Assembly (NCBI GenBank): GCA_963585895.1
Contig: CAUZXS010002445.1
Location: forward strand, 108,687 to 172,686
DNA: 64,000 bases
Direction: 5' to 3'
From: Sepioteuthis lessoniana
Taxonomy: Eukaryota; Mollusca; Cephalopoda; Myopsida; Loliginidae
Below, one piece after another: positions 52,001 through 63,462 of this stretch (position 1 is its first letter; each line of letters begins with the position of its first letter). The position numbers and the translations under genes are program-made. The notes beneath the pieces are model-generated. The model searched no databases, had not been told where the DNA came from, and was given only the letters and a program-made list of their open reading frames with translations.

Positions 52001-52712
52001 GGTTTCGTTTTTAGGGATATCAACCATTTTTGATCATTAATGCCAAATCTATATATATATATATAATTGTTAGTTCTATTTCAAACAATTCAATGTTTAT
52101 ACCTCATACAATTCAGTTTAGCTTAGGAACACTGTTTAGTTCTATTTGACCCATACATAGCACCCTATCAGTTACAACAACTCCGAGCCAGAGCGGATCC
52201 AGGAACGATGGCAATTAAAGGGTACTTCGCATTACTGGAACCTCACTATAAGATTGTTTAGTGTCGTATCTCGGACACTCGTTGGGGGAGTCTGCAGAGA
52301 TATAGTCGGTGTATTCTACAGCCCCAGTAAACTGGGCTACTCGTTGTTGGGTGGGGGTTACTGCTCTGCAGAGATGCAGTCGGTGTATTCTACAGCCCCA
52401 GTAAACTGGGCTACTCGTTGTTGGGTGGGGGTTACTGCTCTGCAGAGATATAGTCGGTGTATTCTACAGCCCCAGTAAACTGGGCGACTCGTTGTTGGGT
52501 GGGGGTTACTGCTCTGCAGAGATGCAGTCGGTGTATTCTACAGCCCCAGTAAACTGGGCGACTCGTTGTTGGGTGGGGGTTACTGCTCTGCAGAGATGCA
52601 GTCGGTGTATTCTACAGCCCCAGTAAACTGGGCTACTCGTTGTTGGGTGGGGGTTACTGCTCTGCAGAGATGCAGTCGGTGTATTCTACAGCCCCTACCG
52701 ACTGGGCAACAA
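52001..52712 (-). mobile_element. Family A element with TSD, inserted in LINE-X
   Basis: The 9-bp duplication AAGAGTCTT lies at 51992-52000 and 52713-52721. Minus order: head, core, short body, tail (GTTGATATCCC). The head region is amplified into a 74-bp array (52331-52700). The bounds show that A starts at the bases just before GCCCAGTCGG and ends a few bases beyond the tail. Confidence 0.88.
52331..52700. repeat. 74-bp tandem array, five units
   Basis: Units begin ACTGGGCTACTCGTTGTTGG or ACTGGGCGACTCGTTGTTGG at 52331, 52405, 52479, 52553 and 52627; a partial unit precedes. Units differ at only two or three positions, so amplification is recent. Each unit holds the A head hairpin and the C-rich stretch. 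Confidence 0.95.
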
Positions 52713-52721
52713 AAGAGTCTT

Positions 52722-52800
52722 TGAGACATGAGGTCAAGTGAACGACCATCACCAAACGCTAGTTTGAAAAATTCGCGAGGAGTGAAATGATCAAAAAGAA
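52722..52800 (+). mobile_element. LINE-X 3-prime end after the A insertion
   Basis: TTGAGACATGAGGTC, CGACCATCACCAAACGCTAG, ATTCGCGAGGAG parallels 13255-13310 (GACCATCAGCTCATGCTGG..AAAATCACAAGGAG), the end of the same LINE. Confidence 0.6.
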
Positions 52801-52859
52801 GTAAAAGAAAGAATAAGAAATAATTGTAAATTTACATCCTATATAAAATCTAAAACAAA

Positions 52860-53580
52860 TTTTTACTTCTCATATCAAATTGTCAGTAAGAGAAAAGTTA
52901 CTTTAAAAAATGAGCGTGGTTTGAAAACATAAAATATTTTTCAGTGCAAGTGTAGGGGAGAGAGAGAGAATAGCATGAAAGAAAAATATATAGAAAAATA
53001 ACTACATATCATCATCATCATCATCTAGTTGGACTGATAGTACAGATTCCCTTAGATCTCTCTCACCATTCGTCCTAATCGGCTATTGCTTTTGGCAGGT
53101 CCTCTGTACGGCATCCAGTGTCCACACAGAGCTGATGAATATAAGTTTTTATTCCTCGGCCAACATTGGAGTGTCTTTGTGTACGAGTACCTAGCGTGTT
53201 TTGTTCCTATTACTTGGATGGTTTGTGAGATGGGAAGCAGGTGGCTATACTGTTTTTGTTTTGTGGGGTCCTGCTTCCTGTCTTTTTTTTCCCGAACATC
53301 ACGCAACCTCTTTGTGTAGTTGACATCTATCTTTTTCTTTAATCGATTTCTTAAAGTATAAATGGTGCAATCGTACAGTAGTACTGGCACAACTAGAGCT
53401 TGGAAGAGTTCCTGATTAATTTCATCAGAAATCAGGTTTTCATCAGATCGATGAGCTATCGGTCGATGTCCATGCCTTTCCTATGCGTTTTTTGATATCA
53501 CTTTCTGTAGATGAAATATTGCTACCGATGAACAATCAGAGGTTTGCCTTTTAATGTTAGATGGCTCCTTCTAGTTAAAG
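52860..53580 (-). mobile_element. RTE-like LINE 3-prime part plus shared flank
   Basis: 53005-53580 on minus: PVLLYDCTIYTLRNRLKKKI, DVNYTKRLRDV, HLLPISQTIQV, all decayed forms of the family C-terminus. It ends at (ATC)n on plus. 52860-53004 beyond the LINE tail matches 49465-49620. Confidence 0.75.
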
Positions 53581-53827
53581 CTCCTCTAGCCTCTACGTGA
53601 ACTCAGAAAAATGAGTTTCTCCTGCTGTATGCTCCAGTTTCTGCAGCATGATAATAAACATACACTTACCTTCATAATAGTTCTGCTAAGAACCGAAAAT
53701 GGCTCCGTTGGAGAAGTCATTAACGAATTTCAAGATCGTAACGTAAAAATAAACGTTAGGATCCTTGAAAGAAAAAAAGAAAAACTTCAAAATAACAAAG
53801 ATTCAATTTCATTTAACCAATGTTGTC

Positions 53828-53830
<3 letters not shown>

Positions 53831-53868
<38 letters not shown>
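53831..53868. repeat. (TA)n microsatellite, mariner target
   Basis: About 19 TA units immediately before mariner copy 2. Confidence 0.95.
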
Positions 53869-53869
<1 letters not shown>

Positions 53870-53870
<1 letters not shown>

Positions 53871-54996
53871 TTAGTGCATTCAATAAGTTTCCAGACTTTT
53901 TGTACAGGCATTTAAAATTGTCGTAGACTCTTGAAAATTCACTATCTTATTGCTATACATCTTATGAGATGACTGACCAATTTTTATGATTTCAGGTTCG
54001 AATGAACAACTACAGCAGCAGTTGGAATGCAACCTACTAAAGCCTTATTGTCACAGCTGGTGAATTTCAAAAATCCAATCTGGACGTCTGGACACTTTAG
54101 AAGAATGATATGCTATAAAATTCTGTTGGTAAAAATGCCACAGAAACGTATGGAATACTTCAGACTGCTTTTGGAGCATCTTGCATGAATTGAGCATCAG
54201 TTTTTGAGTGGCATAAGAGATTCAAGGAAGGCAGGGAGTCTGTCAGGGCTGATGAGAGGTGTGGGAGGAGTAAGGAAGTCAATACACCAGAGTTGACTGG
54301 CCTTAGGGTTAGGGTTACTATGTTGAGGTTTTAAGGGAGTCCAGCTAGAGATTCATTGGGAAGAGGCCCGCACTCTTCAAATCGGGTCAGTGGCATTTCT
54401 ACCAGGACAATGCACCAATCCACAACTCCATCCTTGTCACTGACTATTTGACCAAGATGGACATCAAGACAGTTCCTCAGCCTCCCAATAGCCCAGACCT
54501 TCCTCCCTGTGACTTTTTGGTTATTCCCTAAGCTCAGAGGCTATCGTTATGAGACAATTGAGGAGATGAAAGAAGCTGTGACAAAGGTCATTGACACGCT
54601 CACACAAGAGGACTTCCATGGGGCCTTCGAGAAGTTGTTGGAACGGTACAACAAGTGCATTGCAACCGGAGGAGATTACTTCATGTGTGAACTATCAATA
54701 AAAAGTTTGGTTTCTTTGTTTAATGGTATATCAACCTTTGTAAGTTATTTAATGCCAAAGCTATTCTCCTAGAAGAATAGTAGTGGTGCTATTTAACTCA
54801 TAGCTGGGAGGATAAGGGGGTTCACAGATTTCTCAAGGGTATTTGCCCGAAAGTGAACGTAATAGCGCGACTGGAGAACGAACTCGCTCACTACAATTCC
54901 GCAGTCCATCGCTTTAACGATTACACCACGAGGACACCTCCGTCAATAAAAGTGCCCATACTAAAAGAAGTCTGGAAACTTATTTAATGATCCTCG
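53870..54996 (+). mobile_element. Mariner-family DNA transposon, copy 2
   Basis: Flanked by TA (53868-53869 and 54997-54998). The ends GTGCATTCAATAAGTTTCC and TCTGGAAACTTATTTAATGA, then TCCTCG, pair as inverted termini. Transposase relics: HNSILVTDYLTKMDIKTVP, NSPDLP, then [40 protein letters not shown] and ERYNKCIATGGDYF in a frame open from 54509. Frames break upstream. A family B SINE sits near its 3-prime end. Confidence 0.88.
54706..54942 (-). mobile_element. SINE family B inserted in mariner
   Basis: TSD TCAATAAAAAG / TCAATAAAAG at 54695-54705 and 54943-54952. Minus: GTGTCCTCGTGGTGTAATCG, B box GCGAGTTCGTTCTCC, CAGTCGCGCTATTACG, central domain, and shared tail ending AAACAAAGAAACCAAA. 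The mariner copies without it at 25212 and 58751 confirm the empty site. Confidence 0.92.
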
Positions 54997-55117
54997 TATA
55001 TACTGGGGATACAGTAAGAAGCGATACTAAGAGTGAGAGAAACAGAGGATGGATAGCAACGTATATCTTGTATACTATGGTAGATACTTACCTGGCCTTT
55101 TGGCTGGGTCGTCTGGC

Positions 55118-55479
55118 ATTCGTGTCGGATGGGGTATCGAAATCAATGGCAGATTTGAGGCCGAAAGGCTCCCAACTTCGGTTGGGCCACCTTCAGGTGG
55201 GCGAGTTGCTTTTTTTGACTCCTATGCACTCTTTGTATAGCACTAGACCTCACGGTCTAGTTCAAGCTATATTATGGTATACGTGCCTGGTTCTCGATTT
55301 AGGTCCGTGATACTGCTTGCCTCATTAGACCCACATTGTACTTAGTGGGTCAATGACTAGCAGGGTTCGAGTCCCGGCTCGTTCCCGACCTTCCCCTCCC
55401 CTTTATCCCCACTTTAATCGGCCTTCGGGCTTTTGACCTTGTGTCAAGTCCTGTCTGGTGGGAGGCAGCGACAAATATC
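55118..55479 (+). other. Hairpin-rich structured element, copy 2
   Basis: Homologous to 10078-10515 with the first hairpin block shortened. Stems: CC-GAAA-GG near 55161, CCCAAC-TTCG-GTTGGG (55171-55186), CCACC-TTCA-GGTGG (55187-55200), ACTAGACC-TCAC-GGTCTAGT (55242-55261), TCATT then bulged A then GACCCAC pairing with GTGGGTC then AATGA (55322-55356), and TTGAC/GTCAA near 55436. Both copies share CCCTTTATCCCCACTTTAAT and GTCTGGTGGGAGGCAGCGAC at the end. Not coding. Confidence 0.75.
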
Positions 55480-55625
55480 ATACTTGCCTGAAGATGCTTT
55501 TAAAATCAATATGAAAGTTGTTCGATTCAATATTGAAGAAAGTTAGGGTACTAAAGAGAGAATTAGTTTTTTTTTCTTCAAAAAATATTATTTATTATAA
55601 ATTCTTAAATGAGAAAATTCGGAAG

Positions 55626-55850
55626 TCTTCGTGGCGTATTGGCTAACGTATTGGACTGCAACATCGAAGTAAAAAACTTGAGCCGCGCTCTTGCATTCAC
55701 TTTTAGACTAATACATTGAGAAAGGTATAAACTCCCTTATCTCACCCTACCTTACAGCTATGAGTTAAATAGCACCACTACTATTCTTCTACAAAGGAGA
55801 TTTGGCATTAAATAACCCAGGAAAATTGATATGCCATTAAACAAAACCTT
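55626..55850 (+). mobile_element. SINE family B, full length
   Basis: A box CGTGGCGTATTGG, degraded B box AACTTGAGCC, CTACTATTCTTCTACAAAGG, GATTTGGCATTAAATAACCC, GATATGCCATTAAAC. Confidence 0.8.
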
Positions 55851-56207
55851 AATGAGTAAAATATTATTTTTACAAGAGTTTTTTAATCTGTTGAATTCGT
55901 TTTATATCATTTTGTATATCGATTAAATTGTTTTATTAAATATTATTTTATTAAATATTTAAATTGAAAATTGGCAATAATTTTCCTATCAATCCAATGG
56001 ACACTGAACCATTTAACCAGCTTCCAAAACTCCAGAAAATTTAGAAAGCCGGATTTTTTAAAATTTAGCGAACTGTCGAATTGGTTGAGCTGTAATTCAC
56101 TCCGAATTGTTTTCAGATGAAGATTAGCGATTTGATATTGAGTAAGCACAACTCTCCTTTAAAAGTGTACAAGAATCAATTTCTCTCCGTAAAACACTGT
56201 TCAATAA
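55851..56207. other. No recognised feature
   Basis: AT-rich segment before the LINE. Confidence 0.4.
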
Positions 56208-57020
56208 CACTGACAAAGAAGCAGAAGGTACCCCGCAACAACAATTACCGACGCCGACTACGCCGATGACATAGCGATACTGGCAAATACACCTGACCAA
56301 GCCGAAACACTTCTGCATAGTTTGGAACGAGCAGCAGCAAGCATAGGTCTCTATGTTAATGCACACAAAACGGAATATATGTGCTATAATCAAACGGGGG
56401 ACATCTCCACTCTAGAAGGAACCCCTCTTAAACTAGTAGACAAATTCACTTACCTAGGAAGCACCGTCGAATCAACCGAAAAGGACATCGAAATGAGGTT
56501 AACGAAAGCATGGACAGCTATCAATTGGCTATCGATTATATGGAAATCAGACCTAACCGATAAAATGAAACGCAGTTTCTTCCAGGCAGCGGTCACATCG
56601 ATACTGCTATATGGCTGCACTACTTGGACGCTAACTAAACGGCTGGAGAAGAAGCTAGACGGCAATTACACAAGAATGCTACGTGCAATCTTAAACAAGT
56701 CCTGGCGGCAACACCCCACAAGACACCAACTGTACGGCCACCTGCCCCCTATCACGAAAACTATTCAAGTTAGACGAACCAGACATGCAGGACACTGCTG
56801 GAGAAGCAGGGACGAACTCGTGGGAGATGTACTCTTATGGACCCCCTCACATGGCCGTGCAAAAGCAGGACGACCAGTACGAACATACATTCAGCAGCTA
56901 TGTGAGGATACGGGATGTTGTCCTGAAGACCTACCTAGGGCGATGAACGATAGGGAGGAGTGGCGAGAGAGGGTCAGGGATATCCGTGCTACCAGCGCGA
57001 TATGATGATGATGATGATCT
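56208..57020 (+). mobile_element. RTE-like LINE, 5-prime truncated, young copy
   Basis: Open frame from the truncation point to TGA at 57003-57005: [20 protein letters not shown] with the catalytic pair, [57 protein letters not shown]. Only about a dozen residues differ from the copy at 21443. Ends in (GAT)n. The N-terminal half of the RT is missing, so it cannot act alone. Confidence 0.92.
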
Positions 57021-57044
57021 TTCGAGAGACTGAGCCACTTTTTG

Positions 57045-57240
57045 CTGACAGTTAAATGGTTTCAAGTATTTCTTTCTATTACGAATAATTCTATTTACTA
57101 TTAATCATTTCTTTGCGCACAGTTAAATGGTTTCACGTATTACTATGTAATAATAATAATTTAACATCAGTTATTTGTTTGCACACATTTAAAATGGATA
57201 TGAATATATGATTTTAAGTGAATAGTTTGTAGGTAATTTC
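57045..57240 (-). repeat. Family A body fragment
   Basis: CAGTTAAATGGTTTCAAGTA, TTTGCGCACAGTTAAATGG, TAATTTAACATCAG: minus-strand body units. Confidence 0.6.
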
Positions 57241-57254
57241 ATCTTTAAATGAGC

Positions 57255-57495
57255 TTTGCCCAGTCGACTGGGATTGTAGAATACACTGACAACACCTCTA
57301 CAGAGGGCTAAGCCCCCCCCCAACAAGTGTCCTGGATATGACACTAAACAATTTGATGGTGAGATTCCTGCAATGTTGGAGCTTTGGGGAATGCAGAGTA
57401 CCCCTTTATTGCCATCGCTCCCAGGTCCACTCTGGCCCGGAGTGGTAGCACCTGATAGGGCCCTATCTATCGGTTAAATAGAACTTACAGCATTT
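57255..57495 (+). mobile_element. Family A head and core
   Basis: TTTGCCCAGTCGACTGGGA, GTCCTGGATATGACACTAAA, CCACTCTGGCCCGGAGTGG. Ends at GTTAAATAGAAC; an inverted A copy follows. Confidence 0.75.
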
Positions 57496-57499
57496 CAAG

Positions 57500-58090
57500 A
57501 CAGTAAAATGGTTTAAATTATGGCTATTTAACGCTAATAATGTTATTCAATATTAATCATTTGTTTGCATACAGTGAAGTGGTTACAACTACTGCTATTT
57601 AACACTAATTATTCTATTCAACACTATTCATTCATTTACACACAGTCAAATGCTTCCTCGTATTGCAATGTAATACCAATAATTCAATTTTGTCACACAG
57701 TTAAAGGGTTTCAAGTATTGGTATTTAATACTAATAATTCTATTCAACATTACTCATTCGTTAGTGCCCAGTTAAATTATTCCAAGTATTGCAATATATT
57801 ACTAACTATTCAAGTTGACAGTCATTTGTTTACACACAGTTAAATAATGAAACAGTTCTATTGGATCCATAGATAGGATCCTGACAGGTGCTACCACGCC
57901 GGGCTAGAGTAGGACTGGGAGCAATGGCAATAAAGGGGAACTCTATATTTCTCAAAGCTACAGTGCTGGAACCTCACCATCAGATTGTTTAGAACCATAT
58001 AAGTGACACTTGTTGAGTGGGGGTGGGGGTCTTGCCCTTCTACAGAGATGCAGTCAGTGTATTCTACAACCCCAGCAGACTGGGCTTGCT
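57500..58090 (-). mobile_element. Family A element
   Basis: Body units with TTTCAAGTATTGGTATTTAA, core, and head ATTCTACAACCCCAGCAGAC, TGGGC. With the preceding piece it forms an inverted A pair. Confidence 0.75.
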
Positions 58091-58712
58091 TGTTCAAGTG
58101 TATTGAGAATTTATTAAATGAAAATCATATTATTTACTTCGTTCTAATGTTCATCCTGTATATTATGCGTGATATGTTTATTAATTTTGAAAAATTTAAG
58201 TGTATCAATTTCTCCGTGTATAAAGTGAATAAAAGCATATCTTTACTCTATAATAAATGTTCGAGGTATTCTCTACAGGTATTTAGAAATATTAAATGAA
58301 TTGATGAAGATCAAATAAATCCTGCTTTAGATGTTTATTTATTTTTATCAGTTCAATAAAATTTCGTTCTTTACTTTTCATTGTTTATTTTATACTATAA
58401 GTGTATATTTAGCCTGTATTCAGAAATCCTGAAAATCCAGATGCATTAGACAATTGTAGTGGAGAGATGGAGGATCTTCTACGTGACATATACTTCGGAG
58501 TTGTTCTTTTAAGACCAGGCCTTCTCAAACTGATCTATATAGCTTCCTTGTGACGAAGATATACTTTTATTCACCATGTCAAAGTTATGTGTACAGGAAG
58601 TGTCCAATTTACAAGTTGTCATTTATAAGTCCATTTTTCACAGAACAAAAATGACTGGGTCATCTAAACTAGTAACGAAATCTGTAGGAAATCATCCCTA
58701 ACATATGGGCTC

Positions 58713-58730
<18 letters not shown>
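58091..58730. other. No recognised feature
   Basis: AT-rich. CA then TA microsatellite at 58713-58750 leads into mariner copy 3. Confidence 0.4.
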
Positions 58731-58750
<20 letters not shown>

Positions 58751-59637
58751 CGAGGATCTTTGAAAAGGTTTCCAGACTTTATGGGCACTTTTATTGACAG
58801 TACACACATGGATTTCCAGTCCACTTCGAAGTAATCTCCTCCGGCTGCAATGCACTTGTTGTACCGTTACAAAAACTTCTCGAAGGCCCCATGGAAGTCC
58901 TCTTGTGTGAGCGTGTCAATGACCTTCGTCACTGCCTCTTTCATCTCCTCAATTGTCACATAACGACAGCCTCGGAGCTTAGGGAATAACCAAAAGTCAC
59001 AGGGAGGAAGGTCTGGGCTATTGGGAGGCTGAGGAACTGTCTTGATGTCCATCTTGGTCAAATAGTCAGTGACAAGGATGGAGTTGTGGATTGGTGCATT
59101 GTACTGGTGGAAATACCACTGACCCGATTTGAAAAGTGCTGGCCTCTTCCGACGGAATCTCTTCCTGTGAACACCCTTAAAACCTCAACTGACCTTTTGG
59201 CCAATCAACTCTGGTGTATTGACTTCCTTACTCCTCCCACACCTCATCATCCCTCACAGACTACCTGCCTTCCTTGAATCTCTTATGCTACTCAAAAACT
59301 GATGCTCAATTCATGCAAGATGCTCCAAAAGCTGTCTGAAGCATTCCATACATTTTTGTGGCATTTTTCCAAGTTTAAAACAGAATTTTATTGCATATCG
59401 TTCTTCTTCAGTGTCCTCACGACCAGATTGCATTTTTGAAATTCACCAGCTGCGATAATCAGGCTTTAGTAGGGCGTATTCCAATTGCTGCTGTAGGTGT
59501 TCATTTGAAGCTGAAATCATAAAAATTGGTCAGTCATCTCATAAGATGTATAGCAATAAGATAGTGAATTTTCAAGAGTCTACGACAATTTTAAATGCCT
59601 GTACAAAAAGGTCTGGAAACTTATTGAAGACACCTCG
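58751..59637 (-). mobile_element. Mariner-family DNA transposon, copy 3
   Basis: TA at both sides (58749-58750 and 59638-59639). Inverted termini CGAGGATCTTTGAAAAGG and, at the other end read inward, CGAGGTGTCTTCAATAAG, both continuing into TTTCCAGAC. The minus strand keeps TKMDIKTVPQPPNSPDLPPC, DFWLFPKLRGCRYVTIEEMK and [20 protein letters not shown], with the third Asp of the DD34D triad in CDFW. Earlier frames are broken. At 887 bp, with both ends, it is the best boundary reference of the three. Confidence 0.9.
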
Positions 59638-59639
59638 TA

Positions 59640-60200
59640 TGTGTCTGACTGAACATAATAGACTTTATTTGTTAATCCTTTAGAATTGCCGTATTGATCT
59701 TATGATATTCAGCGGGAATTGGTTGATAAATCTTCCATGATTAGTTAATTCCCAAGTACTTTAATTTGTTCATCATTAAACGTATGTTTAAAAATGTTAA
59801 GTCTCTACATATTAGGAACATACAACCCAAACTTAATAGAATTAATTTTAAAACCAGTGCTAACGGATTTAAATGTCTTTAGCTACTGCCGCTATTAATA
59901 GAAACAAATTTGAAAAGTAAACGCTACACAATACAACAGTACAAACGCTCATTCTTACAAAATAATAATGTATATACAAAAGTTACATCACTTTTGTAAT
60001 ACATCCTCCACTGATGATGGCCAAAAGTTGGGCAGAAAGTACTTGGGAAATAACTAATTATGGAAGGTTTATCAACCAATTCCCACCGAATATCATGAGG
60101 TCAATGGCAATTCGTAAGGATTCGCAAAAAAAAAAAAAAAATATGGAGACAAAAATGCCTATAATGTTCTATCAAATATGTATCAATGAAGAAATTCTGC
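59640..60200. other. No recognised feature
   Basis: AT-rich, unassigned. Confidence 0.4.
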
Positions 60201-60204
60201 CAAA

Positions 60205-60302
60205 ATATACATATATGTATATACATGTATAAACACACACATACATACACACACACACACACACACATATATGTACAAACGTACACACATGATAGAGGAA
60301 CG

Positions 60303-60358
<56 letters not shown>

Positions 60359-60399
60359 AACATACACACACGTATGCATACCTACACTGGTATATAAAT

Positions 60400-60454
<55 letters not shown>

Positions 60455-60665
60455 TTTGTATAAACATATAAGTATATAAATACATACACACACTGGTATA
60501 TATCGATACTTATATATACATACACATACATGCTTACATATACATACATATAAACATACACACATATATGTATACATACATAAGTATATAAATATATACA
60601 TGCATACATACATATATATAAACACACAGGCACGCACACACAGACACACACAAACTTATATATAT
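60205..60665. repeat. Complex CA/TA/TACA microsatellite
   Basis: About 460 bp of (CA)n, (TA)n and TACATA arrays in alternating blocks. All ORFs reading CVCVYIYIY here are artefacts. Confidence 0.95.
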
Positions 60666-60955
60666 AATCTAGCTTAGTTTAAAACAAAGCAAAAAAAAGT
60701 GGGTGGCTCCGGCTGTCCTACAAAAAGAAACTTAATCTTTAGAATTCACGTTTTATTTGGATTTAAACACATATCCTCTGATCACTAATTACCTTCCTAA
60801 GGTAAATATTTAAAAATCGACTACTGTAGTGCGACTATTAGCAAACGAGGCTCGCAAGTCAGTTCTCGCTCATGTAGAGAGTTCTGTTCTTACTGAGATC
60901 CCTACTGCTGTGGTGTTGTGCCTCACTATGTTTTAGGTAAGAAAGCCTCATTCAT
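60666..60955. other. No recognised feature
   Basis: Short unassigned region. Confidence 0.35.
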
Positions 60956-60957
60956 GG

Positions 60958-61605
60958 CTTGCCCAGTCGGTTGGGGCTGTAGAATACACCGACTGCACCT
61001 CTGTAGAGGGGTAAGACCCCCCCCCCAACGACGAGTCTCCTGGATATGACACTAAACAATCTGATGGTGAGGTTCCAATGATGCTGGGGTATTGGGGAAT
61101 GCGAAGCACCCCCTTCATTGTCATTGTTCCCAGGTCCACTCTGGCCCGAAATGGTAGCACCTGATAGGGCACTATCTATGGGTTAAATAGAACTAAACTG
61201 CATACTTATGCTAAACTGAATTCTTTGAATTGGAACTGTTTGACTAAACTGAATAGCTTGAAATAGAAATGTTTTTGATTATTAAACTGCGTAGTTATGC
61301 TAAACTGAATTTCTTGAAATTGAACCGTTTTTGACTTTGAAACTGTACTTATGCTAAGCTGAATTGTTTGAAAGAGAACTGTTTTGACATTTAACTGTGT
61401 GTAAACAGAAAACTATACTTATACTAAACTAAATTGTTTGAAATAGAGCTGTTTGAGTAAACTGAATAGCTTGGAATTAAAATGTTTTTGACAGTACTCA
61501 TGCTAAATTGAATTGTTTGAAATAGAACTGATTATTTGTATAAAAATAGATTTGGCATTAAATAACCTACAAAGGTTGATGTCGTAAAACCCACCCAACC
61601 AACCA
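60958..61605 (+). mobile_element. Family A element, complete
   Basis: Starts CTTGCCCAGTCGGTTGGGG, C-rich run, full core, a body of about six 55-bp units, tail GATTTGGCATTAAATAACC, end CCACCCAACCAACCAATC. Confidence 0.85.
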
Positions 61606-62337
61606 ATCATAGTTGCTGGCTCTACACAAAAATTAGCCGCCTGTGTTCAAACCCTTGATTTCGAAAGCTGTTTTTCAAGGCTGGACAAGCTGCTTGCCTT
61701 TAGAAAAATTCAGGTTGTAAGACCTTTTTTTTTCTAACCCTAATTTGTTCCTGTTCTGACTTGCGCTTGTAAATATCTTTATACACACATAAGCATATTT
61801 ATCTTGATATGCACGTACAAATTCAGTCTCCAACATAATGATATTCCATCATATTTGATAAAAGGCTGGACTTAGGCAATGTTTCGCACCTCTGCCTAAC
61901 AAGAGCGAATTGTATCACTTGTAACGTTTGCTACACAGATCTATAATAGAAGTAAATTAAAACCATAATGTATGGCTGTAGTGTATCAGATAGACCATGG
62001 CTTTCCGCGCTAATGCCTTGATAAGGCATGATAACACACGTTCGTAATTTATTTCTTGGAAACGGAGATTAGAGTTGGGAGGAATAGAGTGGACATTATT
62101 GGATCAACTTCCAACTTTCTTCTCATTAGAAACGCCAAAGTGACATGGTGAGAGGTGGTGGGTAGGGGATTTGCTGATCAGCTTTGTTCTTGAAAATTGG
62201 ATCAGCGAACTGTGTGGAAGTCGTTAGAAAAACACAACGCGTTGGAAATCTATTTGGCTGCAAACGAAAATCTCGCAAAAAACAACTGACGAATAAAGCA
62301 ATGTAGGTGATGATATTGATATAGTGAGTTCGGTCCT

Positions 62338-62338
<1 letters not shown>
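61606..62338. other. No recognised feature
   Basis: Unassigned; GCGCTAATGCCTTGATAAGG near 62008 may be a scrap of SINE central domain. Confidence 0.4.

Positions 62339-62403
<65 letters not shown>
62339..62403. repeat. (CA)n-(TA)n microsatellite
   Basis: CACACACACACAC then about 25 TA units. Confidence 0.95.
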
Positions 62404-62404
<1 letters not shown>

Positions 62405-62525
62405 CGTATTCAACATCTCTGCCACAAATACGATGTGAGACAAGGTCAATTCTTAAGCTGAGTACGGATGGTTTGAATTCAGGGTTCTCATTCTTCTAGA
62501 CTAGTTGCCTTACCGAGGATTAGTA
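62405..62525 (-). mobile_element. SINE family C, 3-prime part
   Basis: ACAAGGTCAATTCTTAAGC, TTTGAATTCAGGGTTCTC, CTAGACTAGTTGCC; head absent. Confidence 0.65.
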
Positions 62526-62732
62526 CCATGTGAAACACAAACATCTCCGTCCAGGATATAAAGTCAGGTCGCCTACGTTGCACTAATCACACCACCTCTC
62601 TCTTTCATATATATGGGTTCTCTTGCCTTTGCATAAGGATTACCAAAGAAATGTCGTAGACTGTTACAGCTGGTGTGAGTTCAATCTTCACCGAGTTCTC
62701 TTGCAGTCATGTACCCTTATCAATTGAGCTTA

Positions 62733-63013
62733 TATATATCACCCAAAGCAGGATGTAGCACATGATCAATTTTTAAACAGAGATTAACAGGTTTGTGTTC
62801 CGAGATTTCTTTCTCCAAGACCTGTTGTCATTACAAGATAAAAGAACCCAATCTGCCCAATTATTTACCCATAGCTATAGGGAGAATATTGGGATTTATT
62901 CATTTCCCGAGTGTATTAGCGCTATGTGAAATGCAAGCAGTTTCGTACTGGATTAGAACTCGATTCTCCTAATCCATTTCCTACGACCATAACCGTTATA
63001 CCACTAGCGCCTA
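62733..63013 (-). mobile_element. SINE family C, full length
   Basis: AGCAGGATGTAGCACATG, GATCAATTTTTAAACAG, TTATTTACCCATAGCTATAG, head with B box (reverse) GATTAGAACTCG and A box CATAACCGTTATACCACTAG. Confidence 0.78.
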
Positions 63014-63184
63014 CATTAAACATTATCGCCAGGTACACTTACATATATATCGTGTAAATTAAATTCTCTATGGGCTTTGTACACTCTTAATGATGAATGT
63101 CCAGCACGAATTTATATATGAGGCGTGATCAGAAAGTATCGAGAATGAATATTTACATTTTTTCAAATTGAAAAATTTATGAAT

Positions 63185-63410
63185 TGAATGAAAATGTGGT
63201 GGTTAAAGAGCAGGACTGCTGCTTCAAAGTAAGCGAGTTCGAACTCTACAAGCGGTATTGCATTAACTTTGGGAGTAATACTTGGGAAAGGCATGAACAC
63301 CCTTATTCACCAAACTGTGGGTTAAATTGTACAACTACTGTTCTTCTACAAGGATGGCATTGACATTATATTACCCACAAAGGTTGAGATGCCATTAAAC
63401 AAAGAAAGCA
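63185..63410 (+). mobile_element. SINE family B, full length
   Basis: A-box-like TGTGGTGGTTAAAG, B box GAGTTCGAACTC, CTTGGGAAAGGCATGAAC, CTACTGTTCTTCTACAAGG, ATTACCCACAAAGGTTGAG, ending AAACAAAGAAAG. Confidence 0.8.
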
Positions 63411-63462
63411 GCCCTTGAATGAAAATTTATGTAGACCTGAGCAACTTATGCAAAAATACTAT

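Noticed and set aside
55084-55096. U1 snRNA, from ATACTTACCTGGC
   Set aside because: Only the first 13 bases match the U1 5-prime end; no further U1 structure follows and copy 1 of the element lacks it.
60101-60651. ORF of 182 codons and overlapping ORFs rich in Cys, Val, Tyr and Ile
   Set aside because: Translation of CA/TA microsatellite.
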